Assembly: GCA_015501605.1 (NCBI GenBank) | Contig: JADNRZ010000015.1 | Location: 992,001 to 1,056,000, forward strand | Length of the DNA stretch: 64,000 nucleotides | From: Panaeolus papilionaceus | Lineage: Eukaryota; Basidiomycota; Agaricomycetes; Agaricales | Direction: 5' to 3' | Program-made: the position numbers and the translations under genes | Notes under the pieces: model-generated | What the model was told of the DNA's origin: nothing | Databases searched by the model: none | What the model saw: the letters and a program-made list of their open reading frames with translations, nothing else | In this document: positions 1-11,214 of the stretch, piece after piece | Layout of the letters: every line of letters begins with the position of its first letter | Position numbering within the stretch: position 1 is the first letter of the stretch

Positions 1-607
1 CGCTGGAATTGGACTGATCTTGACTGAGTACTGATTTCTTCCAGCTTCGATCTCAACATGAGTTGTGCTAAGGTCATGTTCACACTGATTCAATGGACTC
101 GGATACGATTATAATCGCATCTTATCGATACATATGTACTACGTTTTAATGCCAATCTATTGCTTGGTGTCAGGGTTATAAAGGGGTATGAATTATCGAT
201 CAACTGTAACTGCTATTTACTATGGAAAGGATGCGTCCAAAACAAAACGAAAAAATAGGATGATGATGGTACATGATAGCAGGGATGCTACGACACGAGA
301 AATTACAAACAAGATGTAGGGTATACTGTAACAGAAAACAACAGAACAGAAGAGCGTACAACGGAAATTATCGTGGTACATATAACATAACATAACATGA
401 AAGGAATAAGTTATACTTAACGAGAACCAAGGGTCAGCAAGACCTGGAACCGGAACCGGGAATATTCGATATCAGACACGGAGGTCAATGATCGATTATC
501 TAGAGAGCCTTCTATAGCATACAGCATATAGCTACGGCGGAGCACGAAACCGGAATGAGAAGGAGACGATGTGATGTGAGTCGGATGTGATTGACACGCC
601 GGTTAGA
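1..607. other. Intergenic, no gene seen
   Basis: No convincing reading frame, RNA gene or repeat was seen. The stretch from about 350 to 600 lies just beyond the stop of the minus-strand gene ending at 608 and probably contains its 3' untranslated region. Confidence 0.5.
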
Positions 608-1853
608 TTAGATTCCTGGTCGATCCTCGCTGTAATGGGTCATTGACCACGTTCTAAATTGTTGCTTCGCGATCCAGTCGAACCAGATCTGCTGGTATTT
701 GGGTGTCCATTGCTTGGGAACGGGGCCCAGACTTGCGATCCTCTGAATCTCGAGGAGCTCCTCTTCCGACTCGTGGAGGTGCTTGAAATAGGAAGCCATC
801 TTCTCGTCGGGATGAGTCTACACAAGGTAAAAAAGGGTGGATGTCAGTTTAGAAAAATGTGTGCTAGTATTTCGGCGAACGCACCCTATGTTGAAACACC
901 ATTTTGTGCCATTTACAGTAGCTTTTATCAGTGATGCGAACTCTAAACGAGCCTTTGGGGGTAAAAATGCCTGTGTTGATGAGCGGAAGCGGAGGTGGGG
1001 ACTGCGATGATGGGCGTGGAATAACATCAGCGTCGTTCACGGTTGAGCTGATTGGCGCTGGCATTGAAATGGCGATCACTGGTTCTTCTGAAGGAACGGT
1101 AACCTGGGGCTGCGCCGATAAAAGGATGGGCGATCGAAGGGCCTCATCTGATGGAAAGACTTCCTTTGGCATCTTCGGCGGTTCCATAGATTCTACAAGC
1201 GTGGCTGTGGTCGACGCTGGAGACGAAACACGGTCATCATCGGATGGAGATGGTGCGAGTTGAGCCATTTCTGCCGTGTCGGCGGAATCAAGAGGAGAAC
1301 ATGTTGTGAGCAACGCAGTCGAGGTGTCAACATGAGGTTTCAGAAGCTCTGATTCCGAGGGGCCAGAGCTGCTCCGAGGGCGATTAGTTAATTTCGAACT
1401 GATCCTCCGACGCCTGTAACTCATGAGCAACTTCTGGGATCGGATGTGGTCGTGTGGACGATAGCAGATGTATGTCGCGGTAGCCTTGGTCCTTGGGATG
1501 ATAAGAGAGTCGGACAGAAGCTGGTCGGCTGAGGACTCTGTGCCATAGACAGGCAAGTCGGAGGTTGGCTTTGAGTCGTCATGCTGCACAGCGACACCAA
1601 TAACCATAGAATCCCGTGAGCCAGCCGCGCTGATCGTGTTTCCGTCAGAAGTGGTGGTCGTAGTCCTCAAGCTGATGAACCGCAAGTTGCCAGCAAAGCC
1701 TAGTTGCGTCCTGGTCCACGCGCCACTGATCAAATGTAGGAGTTGTGAAATCCAGCGAAAGATCAACGGAAATGTTGTTGTATTAAACTGAGTTGTTGTC
1801 GGGGAAGACTTTGTGATTCCCATGATTGGGTTCTCTGGAAATGAAGAAGACAT
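608..1853 (-). CDS. Unrecognised Ser/Thr/Pro-rich protein, two exons
   Basis: Function unknown. The model starts at ATG 1853-1851. Exon 1 (1853-885) is joined to exon 2 (817-608) by a 67-nt intron with donor GTGCGT and acceptor GTGTAG, in phase 0, giving about 392 aa. The middle of the protein is rich in Ser, Pro and Thr and looks disordered. The last 70 residues (reading THPDEKMASYFKHLH onward) are charged, aromatic-rich and look like a folded helical tail. There is no clear signal peptide or membrane helix. The N-terminal part of exon 1 is less certain. Around 1630-1760 another frame reads FDQWRVDQDATRLCWQLAVH, and around 1400-1550 another reads IPEVAHELQASEDQFEIN. The true gene may therefore have additional introns there. 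The last exon is the best supported part. Confidence 0.45.
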
Positions 1854-2480
1854 CCGGATGATGGACTGGGTAATGGGAAGTCTCTGTCGGTGCGGAATGT
1901 ATAAGCCAGCAAGTCACTTTTCACAAAGTAGAAGCACTTACGCGGGTTGTTGGTAGTAAGTAGTATGAGAGCATTCGAAGACGCAAGACATGTAGTGGTT
2001 AAAAGTGCAAATTGAAGTACAGGGGAGGTTGGTGCAAGGGTTACTGCGCGCCAATATGAGGGTTGTTATAGGGAGTAAGCAAGAAACGCGTTGTTGCTGT
2101 ACCCTCCTAATTCATCATGACTCGTTGTTTTGACTTGTTGATCCACATGCAGCTCCATTGCACACGTTGCAGTTATGTTGCACTACTGAAGTCAACAATG
2201 TAGATTTCATGTCAATAAAATGATAAGACGGCAGTGATGGTGGGCCATTGCATTGAATTGGACATTTCAGGAAGACGAGGGTTGTGGCTCATGGAAGGGC
2301 GAACGTGTCAATACGGGTTTGGCTTTGAAGGACGTCACTATCGGATGGCCTTGCTCCCCTTTTGGAGCGGAATCCAATTGAAATGGCCTCGAGGCGCCTG
2401 CCATCATTCGCCTTTTCGAGAAGTTTTTCTTCGGAAGGAAATAATAACATTGGTTCCGAGACCGAGTGACATTGAAAATC
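1854..2480. other. Divergent intergenic region
   Basis: This region lies between the divergently transcribed genes at 608-1853 (-) and 2481-3644 (+) and should hold both promoters. No clear TATA box or binding-site repeat could be assigned. The short open frames at 2234-2527 (+) and 2267-2494 (-) have no protein-like features. Confidence 0.4.
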
Positions 2481-3644
2481 ATGTCAACCACCAAAAAATC
2501 ATCCGTGCTATCCTCTCCTCAAACTGAGGCGGACACGCACAACGAAGCCGGTATAAATTTCATATTGTTCACTTTTTGTTCGTTTTCTTTCTTCAATAAG
2601 CCTTCGTGAGCGCTTGCATCATTTATCCCGCTTCTATTGTTTCGATGCCACTTGACCTCCCCCGATTATTTCTTGCCTCGATCAACAACGTGAAACTATT
2701 GTCCCAAAAGAGGCCTCTTTTCAGTGCTGACACCAAATCCAGCACTCGGAGCGATGGGTACACCAAGCTTGGTCCAGGTGACAGCACTCTCGTACGTCTA
2801 CAAGTCCAATACGTACTTGCACGGTTGACATTACATTCCATTTATCAGAAACCTGCCGAACGGAAGGCTCCCGAAAAGCGGCTCTTGTCCATGCCCATCG
2901 TCCCCTTCAACTCGCCCGTCGTCACACCCTGCTCTTCATTCGTTGGCCTGATATGTTCAAGAAGAAGCTCTTCCCTGCATACTCATGTTCGAAATAGCTT
3001 TCCGATGGCTAGTGCCGAACTACCTCGATCGGATTCGTTCAATATCTCGTTGGAGAGCGAAACGTCAGCGTCAGAGGAGGATAATGACGCCAAGGCGATA
3101 GCGGCGCTCAAAGTCAACCTCTGCCAGCCTCTGAGATGGAACCAGAACACAGAGTCAAACGTAGACGAACGATCATTGTCAGGGCTTGGTATAGAGGGGC
3201 TGACCAGGAAGGACGGAAGCGCTGCCTTTGACGGTCTAGGCATCGTAGCGGTCAAGTCTTCCACGCCTTCACCGACAGCTCAGACTTTCGCCGCCGACAA
3301 GCTTATTCTCCCCCCTTGGAGAACCCGTTCGACGATCCGTCAGAAACCTTGATTCAGGAAGCGCTCTTGACATTCATGGAAGGTCGTGATCGCGAACAGC
3401 TCTTGGAGACGATTGTCGAGTGTCCGTGGCTTGAGCGAAAGTGCGAGCTTCCAACACTAAGGTCAGACCAGCCTTACTTGCGATAATTGAGCGGTTCTAA
3501 TATTTTCATTGTCTCCTCGCTAGCTCCAATGGGTTAGGCCCATCGGAGGAAGACAGACTCTCGCGATTGCGCTCTCATAACAGGTTTCCGAGCTGGCCAC
3601 CCCTACTTACTGATCACGGTGCACAAGATTACTGCTCAAAGTGA
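2481..3644 (+). CDS. Unrecognised acidic protein, five exons
   Basis: Function unknown. Spliced model: 2481-2550, 2601-2791, 2849-3188, 3284-3461, 3524-3644, with all junctions GT-AG and phases agreeing, giving 299 aa. The third exon encodes a Ser- and Glu-rich stretch (around ETSASEEDNDAK). The fourth encodes the strongest protein-like segment, with PPLENPFDDPSETLIQ and then EGRDREQLLETIVECPWLER. The last exon ends RFPSWPPLLTDHGAQDYCSK and stop. Intron 2792-2848 is a multiple of three and open, so it could be retained. The frame change between exons 3 and 4 is supported because exon 4 and exon 5 stay open with matching phase 2. Without that splice the frame would end at 3352. Broken pieces of this gene recur near 7650-7720, 11225-11335 (inverted) and 16700-16810 beside the DUF4246 copies, so it was part of the duplicated segment. 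Confidence 0.5.
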
Positions 3645-4079
3645 CAGTTAGTTGTGAGAGTAAATATCGAATGTAGACGATGGATGTAATGCATGATATG
3701 ATGCTTTTTAGAGTGCTGTTCGTGCCTGAGAAGTAAATACGGGATGTACCAAAAATAAAACGAGAATTGACGTTGACTCGACTCGACTCATCACAACGTG
3801 AACTTTCTCTTCCATATCCATTACAATCTCTTACAAAGAGTCAAAAATTCATTCAAACATAAGGTGAGTTAAGGCAATGGTCCCGCGGTCCCGCCTATCG
3901 CCCATGTCCATTTTCGGAAATCCCGACTCATGGTCAGTCCCGACTCCCGACGTCGGGTGTGTGAGGCGTGCCGAACCCAACCCAATTGATTGCCAATCGA
4001 GTCATCATACTCAAATCATACTTACCCTTCAACGCCCTGGGTAAGTATCAGGGACGTTGTCGACTCGAATTTCACTTCC

Positions 4080-4109
4080 ACACGTGTTAGTATCTAATAT
4101 CTATATAAA
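4080..4109 (+). promoter_or_regulatory. DUF4246 copy A promoter: ACACGTGT palindrome and TATA box
   Basis: ACACGTGT at 4080-4087 is followed after 14 bp by TATATAAA at 4102-4109, which is 65-72 bp before the start codon. The same pair precedes copies B, C and D, which supports it as the core promoter. CACGTG is the core bound by bHLH and some bZIP factors; which factor binds here is not known. The preceding 3900-4060 stretch also carries a conserved GTCGGG-containing segment shared with the other copies. Confidence 0.55.
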
Positions 4110-4173
4110 CCGCCCAGACTATCCATTGATGGTTATCCGCAACTCTGAATCCACCATTTGAATTAAGTAAACC

Positions 4174-6111
4174 ATGTCTTCAATCACCCCCACTATAACC
4201 CCCACCCCTGTCAATGAAGCCACCGCCCGTCCAGGCTTAGGACTCCCTCTCAACCACTACGACAAGAATAACGAGACTCGCTTTCCTAACGCACTCAATG
4301 CGGAGGATTTAGGGGGTCGAAGGGCAACGTATGTGGCTGTCTTCTCCTTCTCATGCCATAGAGTCTAAGCATTGACGTGGTGTTGCTCATAACTCAAATA
4401 AATAAATAAAAACCTCCAGCATGCCCCTCCTCACCACTCGCGAGATCACCATGCTTCAAATCATGCAACAAATCACCAGCAAGCCAGGGTGGGACACTAA
4501 GGTGTTCAACGAGGAAATCATAGGCCGATGGACTTCTGAGGCTATGTCCAGCGACAACGCCGATGTTACGACGAGGATGATGACCAACATCGTTGAGGAG
4601 CTGCGACACAAGGCCGACGAGTTTAAGAAGACGAGCTACTTTACTGCCTATGATTTGACCACCATCGCTGATAGTGCGTTATCTGATACCTTCCGGGAGG
4701 AGTTAAATGAAGCTGTGAAGGTCCTTGAAGACGTCCCGGATAAGTTGAAAGACTGGCACCCAGGCTCAAATGAAAGGGTTTTGGATCTCGTGCATCCTTC
4801 GCTGTTTCCCCTCGTGTACGGCCGCACGCGGGTGTTGGATAACGGGGAGAAAGTGGCGTTGGGTGATACTGTAAGGTTTTGCGGGAAGGGGGAGGTGGTT
4901 CCGGTACCAGCGCACGAGAATGAGAAGAAAGGGAATGCGTATTACGGACGGTGGTCCTTATCCCGATCAGTGTATAGCACAAAGTTCCAATGGCTGCCTT
5001 GTGAAGTCGACATCAGCGGGAGTGCCGCAAAGTGAGTGTTCACAGATTCACAACCACAATCGCTGTCGTCGTTATTGACCAAACGGTTGTTTAATCATGA
5101 CCAGAATCACAAGCTACATCAACAACCTCCACCCCATCACACAGAAACCTCTCTACAGCCTCATTGAGCAAGTCATCGACGCATCCATTCCTCTCTGGAA
5201 CTCCACCCTCTCCCTCGTCCTCCAGCAAAACCAAGTGCCGCAACGGATATTCTACAATGGGGATTACGGGATCGACAACATCAATGACGTGGTGTTCCCG
5301 GAGCCCAATCCATTCTCGCCAGCCAAGAGGGTATTGAAGACCAACTTGAGAGAACAGTTCGGGTCGAGCGGGTTACAGGTCATCGTCAAGCTTGCGAATA
5401 TCGAGCTGAGCCCGGAAAAGCCGGAGTACGGTGGAGGGAGTTGGCATTTAGAGGGGCAGCTGGTACGTTATCACCATCAGCTTTGTTTAGATAAATGGCA
5501 CAGATACTGAAAGATGTGCTACGCACTAGAACGAACACATCTGCGCCACGTCCATATACTACTACTCCAACGAAAACATCACTCCCAGCACGCTCTGTTT
5601 CCGACAACAAGTCCACACCAGCACAGCGGAAGAAGTCGAATACCAACAAGACTTCCATGACTGGCTTCCCCTCATATACGGCGTCACACAAGGCGATGCA
5701 GGGGTGCAATTCCTAGGCGGCGTAGCCACGCCGCAAAATAGGCTGTTGACGTTCCCGAATGTGCTCCAACACCAAGTGCAGCCTTTCAAGCTTGCTGATC
5801 CGACCAAAAAAGGGCACCGCAAGATTCTCGCCCTTTTCCTAGTGGATCCTGCTATTAAGGTTATTAGCACTGCGAATGTGCCTTGCCAGAGGGTGGATTG
5901 GTGGAAGGAGGAGATGGGTGGCATGCCGAGTGGGCTTGATAAACTGCCTGTTGAGCTGAAGGATGAGGTATTCAAGGGTGTTGAGGACTTTCCGATTAGT
6001 TTGGAAGAAGCGAAGGAGTTGAGGCTGGAGTTGATGGAGGAGAGGAAGAAGTTTGAGGTGAAGCAGAATGACGCCTTTCATAGCTTGGAGTTCTCTCTTT
6101 GTGAGCATTGA
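4174..6111 (+). CDS. DUF4246 family protein, copy A (intact)
   Basis: Fungal DUF4246 (PF14033) protein of unknown biochemical role. Exons 4174-4328, 4420-5031, 5105-5462 and 5530-6111 splice in phases 2, 2 and 0 into 568 aa, the usual size for the family. The N-terminus carries PGLGLPLNHYDKNNETRFPN. The middle has the family signature HPSLFPLVYGRTRVL and FQWLPCEVDISG. The C-terminal half has GGSWHLEGQLNEHICA (H370, E372), then VLQHQVQPF (H456) and GHRKILALFLVDP (R472). The H-x-E ... H ... R spacing resembles an Fe(II)/2-oxoglutarate oxygenase double-stranded beta-helix; this is my inference from motif and spacing. No signal peptide or membrane segment is visible, so a cytosolic or nuclear protein is likely. 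It is the copy closest to the family norm, with every splice site present. It ends SLEFSLCEH, a tail shared by all copies. Confidence 0.88.
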
Positions 6112-7407
6112 TGGGTAATTTGCTTGACATGACACTGTATAGTAGTTTAAAAAGGTATCTGTAGCCTGAAATAAGACTCAGCTGGGTTTGACTCGGATGA
6201 CTTGAGCGAGAAAAAAACGAACTATCTGTTTAAACTCCCGCTCTGGGCTGAGATCTGGTCTCCATCATCTGGACATCCAGTTCACGGGTTAAAAATTACA
6301 CTATTAACTGACAAGTCCTCCTGGTGAACCCAAGTTCTAAACTGTGCATCTGTAAGTAATAGATGAGGTAGAGAATCTGTGAGCGGTTGGGGTGATGATG
6401 GTCGAACAGAAAGGGATGCGACCTCTGAGTGACGCTGGTGGTTTGTTGCACATACGCGTAACGCGTTACATTCGCGTTGCTTAAACTCAACTTGATCTTC
6501 AACCAAACTACCAACACTGCAACCCTGCTAAATTCTTTCTTTCTATCGTACATGCCATGAATACATCATCGAACGCACAGCTCAAGAGTATGGCACGAAT
6601 AGCATGGCATATGAATGCGCAGTTTTGCATATTTTTTCTACAAGTTGAGAGAGATTTTCTATGACATTGATATCATATATGTGTTGGGGTACTTACAAAC
6701 TGCCTTTTTTCATACATTTACTCCAAGTTAAATTTGATACGAATCGAAGACACGTTCGGTGATGAGCCCAGCGTCAGTAAGCCCCTATCTTTCGATTTTT
6801 CTTTCATTTTCCGGATACTTCTATTCGCATCAGCGCTTCATTCAGGCGTTACGCGCTCTTATTTTCCGTTCGAATGGTTTCTTTTGATTTCCATGATTGT
6901 CTATCATTTTACATACATCATGTACGCAGGCTACAGCGAATACAAGCTCCTTTCCCCTTCGTATATCGCATTTCGTGCTCGTATTCGTCGTTCATTGTCT
7001 TCCGGTGCCCGTGTGCTCCTTCGTTAGCGCTCATCTTCGTCATTTTCGTCGTATTCGTCTATCGTCTTCGTCCCCATTCCACCTCTCACACACCTTTTAT
7101 TCCCATCTCCTCATTTCTCTCACACATCGACCCCACGAATTCGTACTGCGCGTCTCACCTTCCTCTTCCGTCCTACCAACTCGTCCCCCAGTCACACTAC
7201 CATCCCCACTCACCTTTCACCCAGATCACCCCATGCGCACATCATCGGTTTCAAGTCTCCCCACCCAAATATTGTCCAATAGATGGCATTAAAAGGGGAA
7301 AATATTAGAAAGTGACTTTGAAATAAATTATCATTTCCCCTCCAGGCTCCTTTCGAGTTCGATCGACACCTGGATTCCCTGTCATCGACAGAGATCGTCA
7401 ATCGGTC
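6112..7407. other. Intergenic with conserved 3' flank of the DUF4246 duplicates
   Basis: From about 6180 to 6560 the sequence is a 3' flank that recurs, inverted, at about 8520-8830 and 11410-11690, and in part at 16490-16650 and 16970-17080. It contains a run based on ACGCGTTAC and a segment reading CAGATCTCAGCCC when reversed. From 6560 to 7400 there are pyrimidine-rich stretches and no convincing gene; open frames at 6734-7308 lack protein-like composition. Confidence 0.55.
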
Positions 7408-7409
7408 TA

Positions 7410-7587
7410 CAGTCGACTCTGTCATAACCGATAGGTCTCGAGAGTCACCAAAAGCTATCGGTTATGGGAGGTTATCGGTTATGACAGCGGGTTTTAGGCC
7501 TTGGAAGGCAATTTGGGAGTCACCAAAAGTTATCGGATATTAGAGGTTATCGGTTATGACAGCTATCGGTTATGACAGAGTCGACTG
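7410..7587. mobile_element. MITE, 178 bp, Tc1/mariner-like with TA target duplication
   Basis: Perfect 25-bp terminal inverted repeats lie at 7410-7434 and 7563-7587 (starting CAGTCGACTCTGTCATAACC) and are flanked by TA at 7408-7409 and 7588-7589. The interior holds two imperfect direct repeats beginning GAGTCACCAAAAG and containing ATCGGTTATG. No coding capacity is present, so it is non-autonomous. A TA duplication and CAGT termini are typical of Tc1/mariner-type elements. The inverted paralogous locus around 11351-11376 matches both flanks and lacks the element, which shows the insertion directly. Confidence 0.85.
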
Positions 7588-7589
7588 TA

Positions 7590-7745
7590 ATTGGTCTAGG
7601 TAACACCTCTTGCGTGTGTGAAGGGGAATGATGATATTCATAAAAGGCCATGATCGCGCAACGCGAACAGCTCTTGGAGGCGATTCAGCCGAGTGTCCGT
7701 GGCTTTTCCACATCGACATCTTGTCTGAATCACACCTGAGTCACC
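7590..7745 (+). pseudogene. Fragment of the 2481-3644 gene
   Basis: About 7640-7710 matches 3370-3435 of the upstream gene (core ACGCGAACAGCTCTTGGAGG, then GAGTGTCCGTGGCTT). Small indels break the frame. The same fragment recurs inverted near 11225-11335. It marks the edge of a segment duplicated together with the DUF4246 genes. Confidence 0.6.
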
Positions 7746-7774
7746 TTGTGTCTCATGTCATTCTCTGAAAGATT

Positions 7775-7816
7775 TAAACCGAAACTGAAACCGAAACCGA
7801 AACCGAAACCGAAACG
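7775..7816. repeat. Hexanucleotide simple repeat (GAAACC)n
   Basis: About six tandem copies of a GAAACC unit with one variant (GAAACT) lie immediately upstream of the truncated DUF4246 remnant. It is a simple repeat and does not match the usual fungal telomere unit TTAGGG. Confidence 0.8.
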
Positions 7817-7834
7817 CTCAGTATTTCTTGCGTT

Positions 7835-8231
7835 TTAGGGATGTTTGTATAGGAGTCGCGACAACGTCCAAAAGCATACCCAAATGTTCTCCACATCAGG
7901 TTCAGCCTTTCCAGCTTGTTGATCAAACGAACAAAGGTCGCCGGAAGATTCTAGTTCTCTTGTTGACCCAGCTATCAAGATTATCAGCGCGGCCAATGTG
8001 CCTTGTCAGAGGAAGGATTGGTGGAGCGAGGAGATTGCGGCACGGGATAGTCCTCTGGGAAAACTTCCTCCTAAGTTCCTGGAGGAGATATTTGATAGGG
8101 TTGGGTATTTTTTGATATGTCTGGAAGAGGCAATGGAGTTGAGATTGGAGTTGATGGGGGAAAGAACAGGTTTTAGGATGAGATGAGATAAGACGTTTCG
8201 TTCTGTTGAGTTTTCTCTGTGCGAGCATTGA
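7835..8231 (+). pseudogene. DUF4246 3'-terminal remnant (copy F)
   Basis: Only the last part of exon 4 is left. Readable pieces are HQVQPFQLVDQTNKGRRKIL, then after a frameshift ISAANVPCQRKDWWSEE, then SLEEAMELRLELMGER, an in-frame stop, and the family tail FRSVEFSLCEH. Exons 1-3 and the HxE half of the putative metal site are absent. It has the same orientation as copy A and is far more diverged than copies A-E, so it is an older duplicate. Confidence 0.8.
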
Positions 8232-8956
8232 AGTAGATGATTTTCTTGATATATATCTGTATTCTTGTAAATCGACCCATATATTTGAGTTTGGAGTGTC
8301 ATAAATCTTGAGCAGGCATGACGTAGACCTCGACGAAATGAACGACGAGTTAGAGACGCTTGAGGGACACCTTCGAACTTTGCTCTTTGGCTAGGCAACA
8401 GGTTGCTTCGACATGATCAGTATTCCTTCAAAAAAAGGCTGACTATGGTGACGTAGATTCGGTGTCATATGTCTTCAGGGTCTTAGCGCGTATGATAGAA
8501 GCAACGAATTTATAAGGGTTGCAATGGTGGTGGTTTCGCTGAAGTTCGAGTTGAGTTCAAGTTCAGTTGATGATGCAAATGCAACGCGTTACGCGTTACG
8601 TGTAACAAACATCCTGTCACTCAGGGGTCGCATCATCCCTTTCTGTTCAACGTTCAACATCATCATTCCAATGAATCCAATCACTCCCGGATTCTCTATA
8701 TACCTCATCCTTGACTTACAGATACACAGTATGCATTTTGGCTTCATTAGAATGACTAGCTATGTAATTGGATGATTTTAAAACCCGAGAACTGGATATC
8801 CAGATGATGGAGACCAGATTTCAGCCCACAGGAAGCGTTTAGACAGATACATAGTTCGTCCTTTCTCACTCCAGTCAACAAATCTAGCTAAATTTCATTT
8901 CAGGTTACAGATAAATTTGTATATTATTGCCCAATCACATTCATAAAGGTTATATA
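8232..8956. repeat. Inverted copy of the DUF4246 3' flank
   Basis: About 8520-8830 is the reverse complement, with many differences, of 6180-6560 downstream of copy A. It includes the ACGCGTTACGCGTTAC stretch at about 8584-8599 and GAACTGGATATCCAGATGATGG near 8790. Copies A and B therefore lie tail to tail with matching 3' flanks. No gene was seen here; the frame at 8524-8775 is part of the repeat. Confidence 0.6.
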
Positions 8957-10925
8957 TCAATGCTCGCAAAGCGAGAACTCCAAACTATGAAACACATTAT
9001 TCTGTTTAACTTCAAACTTCTTCCTTTCCTCCATCAGTTCTAGCCTCAATTCCTTCGCTTCCTCCAAACTAATCGGAAAGTCCTCAATACCATTGAATAC
9101 CTCATCCTTCAGCTCAACAGGCAGTTTATCAAGCCCACTCGGCATGCCACCCATCTCCTCCTTCCACCAATCCACCCTCTGGCAAGGCACGTTAGTAGTG
9201 CTGACGACCTTTATGGCGGGATCTACGAGGAAAAGCGCGAGAATCTTGCGGTGTCCCTTCTTCGTAGGATCAGCGAGCTTAAAGGGCTGCACCTGGTGTT
9301 GGAGCACATTGGGGAACGTCAGTAGCCTATTTTGCGGTGTAGCTACGCCGCCTAGGAATTGTACCCCAGCATCGCCTTGTGCGACGCCGTAGATCAGTGG
9401 CAGCCAGTCGTGGAAGTCTTGTTGGTATTCAACTTTCTCTGCTGTGCTGGTGTGGACTTGTTGGCGGAAACAGAGCGTGCTGGGAGTGATGTTTTCGTTG
9501 GAGTAGTAATATATGGCCGTGGCGCAGATGTATTCGTTCTTGTGCGTACATCTTAAATTTCAGTATATGTGCTCCTTAACTAAACGAAAGTTGACAACGT
9601 ACCAGCTGCCCCTCTAAATGCCAGCTCCCACCACTGTACTCGGGCTTTTCTGGGCTCAGCTCAATATTTGCAAGCTTGACGATCACCTGCAACCCGCTGG
9701 AGGCGAATGTTTCTCTCAAGTTGGTCTTCAATACCCCCTTTGCTGGCTGGAATGGATTGGGCTCGGGCAGCACTACGTCGTCAACGTTTTCTATCCCGTA
9801 GTCCGCATCATAGAGTATCCTTTGCGGTACTTCATTCTGCTGGTAGACGAGAGAAAGGGTGGAGTTCCAGAGAGGGATGGATGCGTCAATGACTTTCTCG
9901 ATGAAGCTGTAAATAGGTTTGTGAGTGATCGGGTGGAGGTTGTTGATGTAGCTCGTTATTCTTGGTCAAGCAAACATTTCAATTGGTCAATCACGACTTT
10001 AACGATGGCAATGGTGACTTCGTGAACACTCACTTTGCGTTACTTCCACTGATATCAACTTCACTAGGCAGCCATTGGAACTTTGTGCTGTACACAGATC
10101 GTGATAGAGACCACCGTCCATAATATTTATTTGGTTTCTTCTCATTCTCGTGCGCAGGCCTTGGGATAACCTTGCCCTTCCCGCAGAACGATATGGTATC
10201 AGACAACGCCACTCTCTCCCCATTATCCAGAACGCGTGTGCGGCCGTACACCAAAGGAAACAGCGAAGGATGCACGAGATCTAACACCTTCCCATCTGAA
10301 CCAGGGTGCCAGTCTTTAAGGTTGTCCGGGACGTCTTCGAGTACCTTCACACCTTCATTCAGCTCCTCCCGAAACTCGTCAGACAATGCACAATCGGAGA
10401 TGGTGGTCAAGTCGTATGCGGTGAAGTAGGCCATTTCTTTGAACTCTTCCGCTTTGTGTTGCAGCTCAGCGATAATGTTTGTCATCATCCTCGGGGAAAC
10501 GTCCGCGTTGGAGGAGGAGGAGGAGGACATGGCGAGCGCCTCGGCGGTCCACCTGTCTACGATGTCTTCGTTGAAGACTTTGCTGTCCCAGGAGGGCTTG
10601 CTCGTTATTTGTTGCATGATTTGAAGCATAGTGATTTCTCGGAGGGTGAGGAGGGGCATACCGTTGTTCAATTTTTGAGTATGAGAATCATGTTAAGATT
10701 AAAGAGTTATGAAACCGTGTTAATGGAATGCATGAATGAGAAGGAAAGGACAGACACATACGTTGCCCTCCGACCCCCTAAATCCTCCACATGGAGCGCG
10801 TTAGGAAAGCGAGCGTCGTTGTTCTTGTCGTAGTGGCTGAGAGGGAGTCCTAAGCCTGGACGAGCGATGCCTTCATTGACAGCGGTGCCGGCTTTACTAG
10901 TAGTGGGGGTGCTACTGGAAGACAT
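8957..10925 (-). pseudogene. DUF4246 family protein, copy B (intron 1 acceptor lost)
   Basis: By alignment to the other copies, the exons are 10925-10762, 10660-10034, 9960-9603 and 9538-8957. All coding parts are open and would give 576 aa. The intron 1 acceptor, which is CAG in copies A, C, D and E, is CGG here (minus strand; the changed base is at 10662). No other AG restores the frame nearby. The N-terminal 55 residues (with PGLGLPLSHYDKNND) may thus be disconnected from the rest. Translation from the Met at 10659 would give an N-truncated protein. Exon 2 has a serine run (MSSSSSSNAD). Exon 4 begins NEYICA where the other copies have NEHICA. The putative HxE, H and R residues are retained. 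Either a recent pseudogene or an allele with altered splicing. Confidence 0.75.
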
Positions 10926-10980
10926 GGTTTAATTCAAATTGGGGAGTTGGACGATAACCATCGATGGATATTCTGGTAGG

Positions 10981-11004
10981 TATATATAGATTACCAACAC
11001 GTGT
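10981..11004 (-). promoter_or_regulatory. DUF4246 copy B promoter: ACACGTGT and TATA box
   Basis: ACACGTGT at 10997-11004 and TATATATA at 10981-10988 stand in the same order as in the other copies, 56-63 bp before the copy B start codon. The GTCGGG-containing upstream segment is at about 11090-11130. Confidence 0.5.
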
Positions 11005-11214
11005 ATTAAGTGAAATTCGAGTCCATAGCGTCCCTGCGTTGACGGGTGTGATGACTCGATTTGGTTCCGCATGCCTGTGTCAATCATCCACACCCGACGT
11101 CGGGACTCGGGATTTCCTAAAATGGATATTGGGCGGACATGCTGAATCCCGACTCATGAAAAGCTGGGAGCTGGGGTCGATGACTTAGTCCATCATGGGT
11201 ACGAGACAAGAAAA

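Noticed and set aside
5386..6135. Long antisense open frames over DUF4246 exons (also 9093-9392, 11829-12224, 17092-17964)
   Set aside because: They are mirror frames of conserved coding sequence; codon constraint and homology are on the opposite strand.
7775..7816. GAAACC repeat as an internal telomere
   Set aside because: The unit does not match the TTAGGG telomere of most filamentous fungi, and only about six copies exist.
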